DNA of 64,000 nt, taken from the NCBI GenBank assembly GCA_964019335.1, contig OZ025689.1, positions 248,001 through 312,000 of the forward strand, given 5' to 3'. The DNA comes from Diplonema japonicum (Eukaryota > Euglenozoa > Diplonemea > Diplonemida > Diplonemidae). The notes under the pieces were generated by a model. The model was not told the origin of the DNA. It searched no databases and saw nothing but the letters and a program-made list of their open reading frames with translations. The stretch's first letter is position 1; each line of letters starts with the position of its first letter. The translations under genes and the position numbers were made by a program. This document shows positions 30,002 through 40,168 of the stretch, piece after piece.

Positions 30002-31055
30002 CCTTTTTCTTTTTCCTTTCTTTTTTTTCTCTTTACTATGTGACTAGGAACGAAGAGGGGGAGGGGGGAAATAAATGAGGGTAGAATAGTGAGGGAAATG
30101 GGAAAAGAAGACTTACCATATTTTCTTTTTTTTTTTTCTTTTTTTTTTTCTTTTTTTCTTCTTTTTTTTCTTCTCTATCCGGAGGGCGTAGGAGGAGGGG
30201 TTCTTCTATGTTTGCATGAGTTCTCTTTTTTTTCTTCTTTTTTTTCCTTTGTTTGTTCGCATGTGGCCATTTGTAAGCTACGTTTTTCAGGAACACATCA
30301 GGAACATCTCTGGACACACCCTGGGCTAAGCTAACCAAGGCACTGGTGAAACCAACACATTTTCGCTTATCCAAAAACCTTCGCAAAACGACTCGTATTT
30401 TTCGTATATTTTTGAACTTCTCCACTTTTAAGGTAGAAAACTGCATTTTTTTTTTTTTTTTTTTTTTTCTTGAAGGTTCCTTAGGTCGTCCGAAAATTTT
30501 GATGTGAAATATGAATTCCGTTTACTGCGAAAAAAAAAAAAAAAATTCGCACCACTACAATGCCCAGAAGGTGTTGTCACAACTCTTATTGAGTATTCGC
30601 CTTGTGCCACAAAAAAAAAGGGGGGGGAGAAGAAGAAAAAAAGGAAAAGGAAATGGGAGTCGACTCTTAAGTTAGGATAAGGCAAAAAGAAAGAAAGAAA
30701 GAAAAAAAAAACATTCATTTTGTTGTTGGTTTACCTAAGGTCGTAAAAGCGGATTTATTCTCTTCTTTTTTTTCCCGTTTTTTCATCCGCATCTCGTCTT
30801 TAAGGACGGGGAAATAGAAAAAAAGCATGGGTAGCGATCAAAGCAAGACACGTTGCTATAGTCAAGTTCGTGATAATCTTCCATTCATGTTGGCCATGAA
30901 CCAGGATTTTTTTTTTCTTTTTTCTTTTTCTTTTCTTGACAGATTCTGTGAAAACTTCTAGAGCGGATTCTTCAGTTCAAAAAAGAAAAAAAAAAAAAAA
31001 AAGAGACTATTTAAGGGTGCCTGCAGTATGTGGCAGGGCGCCCTGCACAAGTATC

Positions 31056-31331
31056 GTCTACTTGATTACAGGGGGCGCCCCTCGGCCTAGTTGTAGCTTC
31101 TTCTGCGTTCCGCGTCGTGTCCTTAATGCGTGCGGTGTGCAACTCAACCGGCGCCCCTGGTAACCAAGATTCTGAGCCCGTGCAGTTTGCTGCCTGTTCG
31201 TCACCCTGAGCATCTGCGATACGTTCTTCCACTCGGGCGCTACCGGTGATGACCAACGTGGAGGTCAACAGCGAACAACAGATATGATGTACTTCTTTAT
31301 ATTTCCATATTTCTGTGTTATCCCCACCACC
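31056..31331. repeat. Dispersed repeat R, copy 1
   Basis: About 276 bp, some 90% alike by eye to 32005-32279. It includes the blocks CTACTTGATTACAGGGGGCG, TTCTTCTGCGTTCCGCGTCG and CGCTACCGGTGATGACC. It is GC-richer than the surrounding DNA. A minus-strand frame is open through this copy but is broken in copy 2 by an 8-base length difference, so coding is doubtful; a SINE-like or structured RNA unit is possible. Confidence 0.7.
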
Positions 31332-32004
31332 AAAAAAAAAAAAAAAAAAAAAAAGCAACCCCCGTTTTTTTTAGGAGTTAAAGGAAAGGGAAAAAAAAGG
31401 GGGGGGACGGAAAGTGACAAGAAGGATTTCTTTAAAAAAAAAAAAAAAAAAAAAAGACACAAACTCACTATATTCAGTATGATGATAAAGAGGGGGAACA
31501 GCCCAAAAGGCTGGGTCAAAAAGTGGGCCGTTGTTTTGCAGAAACCCGGAGATTTTTTTTTTCTTTTTTTAGATGCATATTGACCCGTAAAATAAAACAC
31601 ATTTGCCAACGTCCTGTTTTTGTTAGACAAGTTTTGTTAAGATTTGTTCTTGCAGGGGGGGGGGGGGGGGGTATTATTTTCATCATATAATCGTGCACAC
31701 TTTTTCTTTCGATTTTTCTTTTTCTATGCAAAGCATTAAAAATTACATTTGGAGGAGCCAAGAGGAGGATTGGACGCTGGGGGGGCTCAGGGAAGAAAGG
31801 AAGAAAGGAAAACAGCCTTTTTTTTTTTAAAAAAAAGAAAGAAACCTGTTTTCCCATACCACTATCACCCTGAAGGGGAGGCGTTACTTTAAAAAAAGAA
31901 AAGAGTTAAACAAATTATGGGGAGTGGGGGGAGTGAGAAAAATAAAATGGACAAATAAAAAAAAATATGAGTTAAAGGAGGCCGGTGTTGGCGGCGCAAG
32001 AACT

Positions 32005-32279
32005 GTCTACTTGATTACAGGGGGCGCACCGCGGCCGAGTTGTAGCTTCTTCTGCGTTCCGCGTCGTGTCCTTAATGCGGGCGGTGTGCAGCTCAACCCC
32101 AGCCGGGGCGTCCCGGGTAACCAAGACTCTGCGCTCGTGCAGTTTGCTGCCTGTTCGTCACCCTGAGCATCTGCTTTATGATCTTCCACTCGGGCGCTAC
32201 CGGTGATGACCGACGAGGAGGTCAACAGCGAACAACACATCTGATGTTTTTCTTATATTTTCATGTTATCCCCACCACC
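32005..32279. repeat. Dispersed repeat R, copy 2
   Basis: Second copy of the 275-bp repeat in the same orientation, about 950 bp further along. It is preceded at 31965-31997 by GAGTTAAAGGAGGCCGGTGT and following bases, which also occur alone at 16265-16296. That leader is absent in front of copy 1. Confidence 0.7.
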
Positions 32280-32398
32280 TTTGGAAAAAAAAAAAAAAAA
32301 AACCTCTTTTTTAAATTAAGGAGAGCCCACTAACCCTGGACTGCACCCACCGTCTCTCCCCCCCTATACACCCCCTTTGCAAAATCAACTTAAAGCAT

Positions 32399-32444
<46 letters not shown>

Positions 32445-33360
32445 CCTTCAAAATCATAACCCCCCTAGACGAGACTTCGCTAAGTACTTTAGGCCCCGGA
32501 CTTGATGCATGTCTGATCCCATCGAGGTCGCTTTGAACACCCGGGATTTTTTTCTTATTATTAATATTTTTTTTTTCTCTTAGCTCTCGTCCTTTAGAGG
32601 AAACTAAAGGGGGGAAAAAAAGAGGGGGGGGGGGGTAGAAAAAAATTATTCATAAAAGATCTTTCCTCACCACAGTGTCTTATGACCACCAGCCCTATGC
32701 CTAACCCTGCTGCTTTCATCTTGTCAAATTCAACGCCCACAGGATCCCTTGATGAAACGTCAATCTTTTTTGTATGGAAAATCAAAAGAGAAATGATACG
32801 CAATATATACCACCCCCCCACCCCCTCCCTTCCCGCCTTACAATTTTCTTTCTTTCTCCCTTACTATATCCCCTGTATATAACCTTTTCTCCTCCCCCCT
32901 TTTCTTTTTTTTGAGAAGTGATTTGTTGACTCCAAAACACAGAAAGCATCGGGTACTAAGCAAGTGTTACTGGGGGGGGGGGGGGAGATAGAAACAATAA
33001 AATATGGTAAAAAAGCCGACCGTCTTCGCTCTGTGCACACCATCCACAACAGATGGGAAGGGGGGGGGGGGGGGGGGGTTAAAGGATAGAGAAAAGGAGG
33101 TGGTGGGAAATTAGAAAACACTTCTCTTCTTTTCATATTCTTTTACTGGACATTGCTTCTTTTTTGTTGTGCTTTTAACGGAGTGGGAGTGGGGGGGGGG
33201 GGGGGGGGGGGGACCCCCCTTCATAACCTTTCGTACCATTATTGTTCGCATTAGTTTTAAAAAAAAATGCATAAGGTAATAAAATTATCCGAACATCATC
33301 TGGAACATGGAACCCGCGAGAAGGAAGGAAGGAAGGGTTTATTCTGACACGTGCACTCTC

Positions 33361-33363
<3 letters not shown>

Positions 33364-33398
<35 letters not shown>
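33364..33398. repeat. CT dinucleotide microsatellite
   Basis: About 17 uninterrupted CT units in non-coding DNA, flanked by Y-rich sequence. Confidence 0.9.
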
Positions 33399-33400
<2 letters not shown>

Positions 33401-33626
33401 TCTCTCTCCCTTTTCTTTCTTTCTTTTGTCAGGTCCCCGCTGATAGATAAAGAAGAGAAGACAAAAGAGAGAAAGAAAAGGGACACCCCACTCAAACGAC
33501 AACTCTACTTAAGTACAGGCATGATTCCCATCACCCTTGTGCGGCCCCGTAGGGGAAGTCCCCTCCACTGAGCAGTCCTCTGCCCGTTCGTCACTTAAAA
33601 AAAAAGGGGGGGGTGTCCTGTACCTC

Positions 33627-33731
33627 TCACCCAGCTAGTTTACTATTTTGGTGGGTTTCCGGGGATTTATCTTGTTTAATGGCCGAGGGTTGCATCGAGA
33701 ACTTGGTGAACGCCATGAAGCCGAGAAGCTG

Positions 33732-33779
<48 letters not shown>

Positions 33780-34183
33780 CGTTCTCCACACACCATGCCG
33801 AAATAACAGAACCACTCATTAGCAGGGACAGGCTCGTGGTACACAGTTGCACCCACAACAACAACGATGACGTTGCGCACGGTGCCGAGCACCTTCAACA
33901 TGGTGCTGGAGGTGGCTTGGATCACTGCAAAGGTCAGGTAGTTGACCGCTAGGCCCAACACCGCTGCTGCAAGAAACCTGTTGCTGTTTGCAGCGATGAT
34001 GGAATAGTCCCCTGTGAGCCCTATGGTGCGCCACTCTCCACCGAACGCGGCAAACAAGAAAAGGCAGAAGCACGACGGGGGCGCCAAGAAGCACTGGCTC
34101 TCAATGATCGACATCTTTTTCTTCTTCAAAAGGAATTGGGTGAGGACGAGGGCAAGCCCCTCCGTGCCTTGAGCCATCGCCTG

Positions 34184-34222
<39 letters not shown>

Positions 34223-34780
34223 AAAAGAAAATGGGAAATCACACCATCAGGAAGAGACCCACAGGCGTGGCGTGTGCCTCAACGACTGTTGTCGCTGCAG
34301 TGAAGAAGGCGATGGCAAGAACGCTCAACGTGACCGAGAGCTTGGGCCTCCCTTCCACACCTGTTATGACCAAGAGGAAGAGCATGAGGACAGGGGAGAA
34401 GGCTTTCAACATCTGGATGTAACCCATGTTGAGGTGCAGATAGACGGCGTTCCCGAAACTGAGCGTGAGCGCCTTGAAAAGACCGACGAGGAAGCAACTT
34501 TTTTTTTTTTTTTTTTTTTCTTTCCATACCTTATCGCGCCTGTTCCACTGACTTGCTCCCACGCCTCAGGGCTAATAGTTGCTTTCCCCGACTTGACCAG
34601 TGTCCACACTGCCACTGCGATGAAAACCTGTCCGAGACTGCTAAGTGTCACAGGGTAACTAAATTTCAAATCATGCAAGATGTGCTTGTTCAACACGATG
34701 AGGCTCGGGCCGACAATGATGTACAGCATCGACATCACGAAAGGTTTCATGAAACTTGCCATGTCCTTCTCTTCTCGCAT
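33627..34780 (-). CDS. TPT/SLC35-family transporter 1 (nucleotide-sugar or triose-phosphate translocator type)
   Basis: Four exons, 34530..34780, 34245..34497, 33794..34180 and 33627..33728, give 330 residues, the usual size of this family. Frames join exactly, and the second paralogue (38760-40084) has matching junctions. Family hallmarks are the hydrophobic repeats, KALTLSFGNAVYLHLNMGYI and the late segment NYLTFAVIQATSSTMLKVLGTVRN. Such proteins exchange phosphorylated or nucleotide-linked sugars across Golgi, ER or plastid membranes; the substrate cannot be read from sequence. Introns: 34498-34529 (32 nt, almost all A), 34181-34244 and 33729-33793 (the last includes a 46-base A run in sense). 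A CGCAG acceptor lies 12 bases before the ATG. Confidence 0.9.
34498..34529 (-). other. 32-nt intron consisting almost only of A
   Basis: In sense it reads GTATGG, then A-runs broken by a single G, and ends AAAG before TTGC. Removing it restores the transporter reading (GAI-S-CFLVGLF), which matches the paralogue, whose 41-nt intron is at the same site. There is no room for a standard branch-point motif or pyrimidine tract. Confidence 0.8.
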
Positions 34781-36302
34781 TGCGGACCCTTACCTGCGGG
34801 TGGGAATGTAGAATCGATGAATGGTTGGGGAAAAAAAAAGAGGGGGTTTTTTTGGGGGGATAAAAAAAAAAGAAAACGGCAAGCAGGGAAAAACGGCGAT
34901 GAAGAAGGCAAATAAAAAAAAATGAAATAAAAAAAAAAAGGAAGAAGAAAATTGGGGAGAGTGGAGTCGGGTGTGACAACAACAAAAAAGAAAAAAAAAG
35001 GGGGGGGGAAGAGGGTGAAAGGGGAAGGAAAGGAAATGGGCTTCATCTCTTTTTCTTTTTCTTCTTTCTTTTTTTTGTTGATCCAGAAAAACCATGTCCC
35101 TTTTTTTTTTGTTTGAATTTAAAAAAAGATTTTAAAAAAATAATAACAATAATAAAAAGGGGGGTCCCACCCTCCCGCTTTTCTGTTCTTTTTGAAAGCT
35201 CTCTTTGCAGCCTCTCCTTCTTTTTTTTCTTCTTTCTTTATCCTTCGGCGGCCGGGACACGTGAAGTAAGAGAGGAGAGCAAGAAGAGAGAAAAAAAAGA
35301 TTATTCCTGCCGCCTTCTTTGGGCTTGATAACTTCTCTTGCACTCATTTCCTGTTTCTTCTCTTGAAGCAGGTCAACACGGAACGGTATTTAAAAAAAAA
35401 ATTGAAAGAAAAGGGAAAGGGAGGGGGAAAAAAAAATTGTACAACCCGTGAAAAATAAAATTCGCATTGATGGGAGAGAAGCAGTTCGTGACCCCTCACC
35501 ACAAAACAGGGAATATCTACATTTTTTTTTTTTCTTTTGATTCTTTTTTATTTTTTTAACCTGGCGTGAAGTCCCATACTGGGAGGAAATGGGAGTGCAT
35601 TGAGAAACGAGATCAAATTTCTCCTCTTGTTCTCGTTCCTTACATACACCCCTCTCGCCCACTACCCGTCCTGGAAGAAAGAAAACAACTAAGGGGGAGA
35701 AGGGATGGAATAGAATAACATTAGAGTTATTATAATGGAAAAAAAAGGGGGGGAGGGGATGATTGGGGCCGGTGGTACGTGTCTTTGAAAAAAAAAAAGA
35801 TTCTGACTAGGCAACCAGAGGCTTGGCCCCCCTCCTCTCAATTATTATTTTGCCTGCACCATGTTCTGGTTAGGATGACGAAAAAGAACAAAAAAAATGT
35901 GGGAGCACCAAAATTCCCCCTTTAAACTACCAGTATGGCTAAATCATTGGTGGGTGGAGGGGGGGGGGGGGGGGGGGTGAGGGAAGGTTCCAGTTTTTAT
36001 ACATGATGCCGAGCCAAACATTTTCCAACACTTCCAAACGGTCTGCAAGGGTGGCAGCTTGACACTGTCATGTACAGAGATTAAAAATATTTTTACTGAA
36101 ACCTATTCACCACATCCCAGTCGCACTCCTTTTGGAATTTAGCTGGCGGGTAAGGTTAGCCAAAGACTTGTTGCCAACATTCTTTTTTTTTTTTTTTTTT
36201 CCCGATAACTACCATAACAAGTGTTTCATTGTTCATCAAGAAGAAGAAAAAAGAAAAGGAAAAAAAAAAATTGAGGAGGTAAAGGGTATCATCACTTCCT
36301 CT

Positions 36303-36340
<38 letters not shown>

Positions 36341-36823
36341 GAGGGCTGCAAATGCACAGAGAAAGTAAAGTTCGGAAAAAAAAAATAAAAAGTGGTGGTG
36401 AGGGGAGGGAGGTTCCTTAGGAGAGAGATTGTCCTACTATATCTCAAAAAAACTCCTAGCATACACACTCAAGGGGTGGGGTGGGGTGGGGTGGGGGGAT
36501 AGCACGATTGTTCTTGCATTCTTTCGTTCTTTTCCGTGGTATTGCCGTCTTTCCAGACCACGTCTGCAGCTTTCTTTTCAAGGTATGAACGGGGGAAAAC
36601 GGGGGGGGGGGGGGGGGGGGGGTAAATACGAAGGGGGCTTTCGGCATGATAAAAGAAAGTGTGAGTGAGTGTATAAAGTGCATGGTCCACCCTTATCATC
36701 TCTCTCTAGAGATTTTTGAAGGGAAAAAAAAATGAAAATGAGTTGAAGGTGAAAGATCTAAAAGCGAAAAAGAAAAAAGAAAAAAGAAATGAAATCAACA
36801 TGAAACTTCCTATCCCCAGGTTT

Positions 36824-36857
<34 letters not shown>

Positions 36858-36952
36858 TTGTTGCATCCGCGAGAACGAAACAGAACGGGAGGAGAAAGAA
36901 AGAAGAAAAACTATCTAAAATAAAAAGAAGGAAACTGATGATTTTTTTTTAT
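34781..36952. other. Intergenic homopolymer-rich DNA left of the transposon
   Basis: No gene is supported. Features are A/T runs, GGGGT repeats at 36473-36498 and a 22-base G run at 36601-36622. Predicted frames are Phe/Lys-rich translations of these tracts. Confidence 0.55.
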
Positions 36953-38546
36953 ATATACTGTAAAACGAATAATGTCGGACAGAAAAACTCCCGGACACCA
37001 AAAAAACCCGGACATTTTTCCGTCCGGGAGTTTTTCTGGGAAGAAGTTTTTTTACTTAAGGGGGGTAGCAGCTCCCACCACGTTTGCCTGGAAGGGCTTT
37101 ATTCCTTGTGCAGAGCCAAAATGTCACCCTGCGTGGCAGTTTGAATTTTTCTTCCCCTTTCAATGCACCAACAAACAGCACCCACGGGATCTTTAACTTC
37201 TCATAAACCCGTACTTCTTTCGTCAGATTGACCAGTTCGACTACCCAAGGCACGTTGAGCAGCTGGCTTGTGAGGGACCCAACTTTGGTGCTGACACCCC
37301 CGGCCAGCCCACCGGGCCAGTACAAACCCCCGAAAGCAGCTTGGCGGCCTCTGCCTCGGTCAGAAGACGGCAGCAACAGGTTCAACAGAGCCCCCGGTTT
37401 CTTCCAGACGGAAATACTGGACGTTGCTATTCCACCCTACCACACCCTGGCCGCCGCGACGCCGTGATAGCAGCGTATCGCCCAATACGGGATTTAGCAT
37501 CCTTCGGGGGCTGAAAGATTTTTGCTTGAGTCGATAGGTAAACGGGCTTGGCGAGCCTATCCCAGCACAACAAATATGCACCTATGCAGAAGGGCTGCTG
37601 TGCGCCAATCCAGCCCGAAAGACAGACCTGGTAGACTTTGGTGGGGCACTGTCCTTTTCCACTGGCTAGGCTGACAAAATTTTGCAGCAAGAAAGACAAA
37701 AGCCGCAAGCCACCTCCGGAAAGCCCGGAAACGAGAAGGACAACGAGAAGGCACGCTGTTTCACCATGGAATTCAGGTCCATAATCGACACCCATAAAGT
37801 AAGGCCGGAATTGGTCTGGAATACGGGGTCAAAAACCAAAACAAAAAGGGGTGCTAAGGTCGTAAAAGTCCGTGGCTTGGGGGACAAAACGGGCTATAAC
37901 CGAACAGCTGGCTGTTTCCTTGGCTGGATGGCTAAATACAAAGGCAAAGCGGAAACGCAACCGGCAGGGATTATCCGTGCCCCGGTCAAGCACCCGCCCA
38001 CCGAATGGAGCCTAACGGCATCGCCCAATCATTGGGCTAATTATGATACTCGGTATCTGGGTTACGGAGCTGTTTCTTCCTTTTTGCTATAAATTATCGA
38101 TTCCCATGGTTTTGCCGAACGGGCCGATTCTGCTGCTTGTCGGCGACCACAACTCTCACACGACCTATGCCTATGGGTTCGTAGAGTGGTTCGCAGGCGC
38201 AAACGTGCACATTGCTTTTGTCCCCCTGGGCTCACCTACATGGTTCAACCGATGGATATTGGGTTGAACGCAGCTGTAAAGCATCTATTAAGAAAGGTAG
38301 TAGGCCACACGAAGGCTCGACAAGCTGATTGCCTCAGGGGCAGCAAGGGCGGACAAAGATGTAGAAAGGGAACCCTGGGGGTTTCTTCGCGCGGTTGCCG
38401 TTTGCAGCCCAGGCCAGTATGTAGGTGGTAGTGGACCAGGCCCCCTGACGGCCTTACCTAAAAAAAATTCCCGGACGGAAAAATTCCCGGACGCCAAAAA
38501 AACTCGGACATTTTTCCGTCCGGGAGTTTTTCGTTTTACAGTATAT
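36953..38546 (+). mobile_element. Decayed pogo/Tigger-like DNA transposon
   Basis: About 1.6 kb is bounded by inverted ends sharing ATATACTGTAAAACGAA (left 36953-36969, its complement at the right end near 38546), with TA-rich flanks as expected for Tc1/mariner/pogo insertions. Just inside each end are further copies of a GTCCGGGAGTTTTT-type motif in both orientations, so the termini are composite. The interior encodes pieces of a DDE transposase on the + strand, listed separately. Its base composition and codon content differ from neighbouring genes. Confidence 0.75.
37682..38431 (+). pseudogene. Pogo-type DDE transposase remnant with frameshifts
   Basis: Three overlapping frames carry consecutive family features: a Lys-rich segment with a possible first-Asp region degraded to VWNTGSKT; then ILLLVGDHNSH, the DDE_1-type second acidic motif; then, in another frame, MVQPMDIGLNAAVKHLL, which corresponds to the QPxDxGv-K motif near the third acid. 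At least two frame changes (near 38045-38060 and 38235-38250) and no clear N-terminal CENP-B-type DNA-binding domain mark it as dead. Assignment rests on motif order. Confidence 0.7.
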
Positions 38547-38759
38547 CTTCTGGGATTCCCGAATGTCATTTCCTAGCCTTCTGATCAGATCTCTTTTTTT
38601 TTTAGTCTCCTCCTTCTAGTTTCTATTCTCTCTGCAATTTTTTTTTCTTCTTTTTATTTATATACTGATACGGAAGAGGAAGGAGAGAAATAAAAAAAGA
38701 GAAATAAAAGTAAAAATGGTTTTTCCCGCTGCGTTTCTTTTTTTTTTTTTTTCCCCTTT

Positions 38760-40084
38760 TTAACTTGAGGGTTTCAGAGGTTGCTTGTCCTCGTCACTGG
38801 GGGGCAAGTCGTTCTTTGGGGTCGCCGGGGGCGCCTCCTTTCCCTTATTGATGGATTGATATGTGTAGCTCATAAAGCCAAAAAGCTGTTTTTGGTTTTT
38901 CTTTTTTTTTTTTTCCCTTTAAATCTGCATACAGTCCCTCCGTAACACAACCACTCCTTCATGGGGATAGACTCATGATACATGGTAGCCCCCACGATGA
39001 CGACAATGATATTTCTCACAGTACCCAACACCTTAAGCATGGTCCCAGACGTCGCCTGGATCACAGCAAAAGTAAGATAGTTCACAACGGAACCCAAACT
39101 TGCCGCCGCCGCGAACAAAACCACGTTGTCTGACACAATCTTGTAGTCTTGCTGCACATATATCGTAGTCCATTCCCCACCGAACGCGGCAAAGGCAAAG
39201 AGGCAAGCGCATGTTGGCGGTGCCAAAAAGCACTGGCTCTCAATGATCGACATTTTCTTTTTCTTCAACAAGAACTGCGTCACCACCAGCGCAAAACACT
39301 CCGTAGATTGTGCCAGCGCCTATTTTTTTTTCCCCCCTTTGTTTTCAAATACAAAAAAAATTACACATGGTCGGGATTGAACCGACGATCTCTCGCGTGT
39401 GGGGCGAGCGTCCTAACCACTAGACGACACGTGCTTACGCACGATCGCGCCGTGGGTAAATTTAACCATACCATTAGCATCAAACCCATGGGGGTTGCGT
39501 GGGACTCGAGGGCTGTTGTTGCTGCAGTGAATAATGCAATTGCAAGAACACTAAGCATGATCATGAATTTGGGTCTTCCTTCCACGCCTGTTATGACCAA
39601 GAGGAAGAGCATGAGGACAGGGGAGAAGGCTTTCAACATCTGGATGTAACCCATGTTGAGGTGCAGATAGACGGCGTTCCCGAAACTGAGCGTGAGCGCC
39701 TTGAAAAGACCGACGAGGAAGCAACTTTTTTTTTTTTTTCTTTTTAAATTCTGCACCGCACATACCCAAGCATCCCCGTTCTCGAGGTAACTTGCTCCCA
39801 TGCTTCGGGGCTTATGCTTGCTTTTTCTGTCTTGACAAGCGTCCAACAGACCGCAGCAATGAAAACTTGGCCGAGACTGCTCAGGGTCACGGGATAACTG
39901 AAACCGAGATCATGCAGAATGTGCTGTTTTTTTTTTTTTTTTTCCCGAACTGGACCCACCATAATACCTTATTAACTACAATTAGACCAGGACCAACAGA
40001 GATGTAAGTGACACAAAGACCGAGTGCCTTGATCCACATCAATAGGTTGTCATTGTTTGGCTTTTGTTCGGGAAGCGCGGACAT
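38760..40084 (-). CDS. TPT/SLC35-family transporter 2, with a tRNA gene inside an intron
   Basis: Five exons, 39968..40084, 39766..39923, 39472..39724, 38933..39319 and 38760..38885, give 346 residues. Four junctions close the frame, and three of them fall at the same codons as in transporter 1. The extra intron (39924-39967, GTATTATG...ACAG) splits VNK from HILHDL, where transporter 1 has VLNKHILHDLKF uninterrupted. The protein shares all family segments, and 39587-39726 is base-identical to 34360-34499. The C-terminus is longer, ending with an acidic then basic tail (NDLPPSDEDKQPLK). A TCTCAG acceptor lies 18 bases before the ATG. The substrate is unknown. Confidence 0.9.
39362..39434 (-). 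tRNA. tRNA-Val (anticodon CAC) in an intron of transporter 2
   Basis: I folded the minus strand by hand. The acceptor stem GCACGTG/CATGTGT has two G-U pairs, then TC; the D-arm is GTCTAGTGGTTAGGAC; the anticodon stem CTCGC/GCGAG has the loop CCCACAC; a five-base variable loop follows; the T-arm GTCGG/CCGAC has the loop TTCAATC; the discriminator is A. Anticodon CAC decodes Val GUG. Position 33, almost always U, is C here. The whole gene sits in the 152-nt intron 39320-39471 in the same orientation as the host. A functional tRNA, a mutated one or a tRNA-derived insertion are all possible. Confidence 0.8.
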
Positions 40085-40168
40085 CTTCTTAATTCACTTC
40101 CCCTGAGAAAAATAAAAAAAAATTTGCTCCCCCGAGAATGACAAAACAGGAAGAAAAAAAAAAAAAAA

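Larger units (their letters stand above)
30002..33626. other. Long low-complexity intergenic region with a duplicated repeat
   Basis: About 3.6 kb has no supportable gene. It contains the two repeat copies listed separately, a T run of about 45 bases ending at 32444, G runs at 33061-33078 and 33191-33212, and a CT dinucleotide array at 33364-33398. A short conserved-looking minus frame at 30480-30610 (STFTSKFSDDLRNLQ-like) may be an exon remnant, but I cannot place it in a gene. Confidence 0.55.

Noticed and set aside
30036..30446. Extra 5' exon for the gene at 29207
   Set aside because: A GTAAGT donor and CCTAG acceptor keep the frame, but the joint would place a long poly-Lys stretch in the protein and the donor differs from the GTAT rule; left as a possibility only.
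32007..32240. Repeat R as a small protein gene
   Set aside because: The frame open in copy 1 is shifted in copy 2 by an 8-base length difference, so selection on a protein is not evident.
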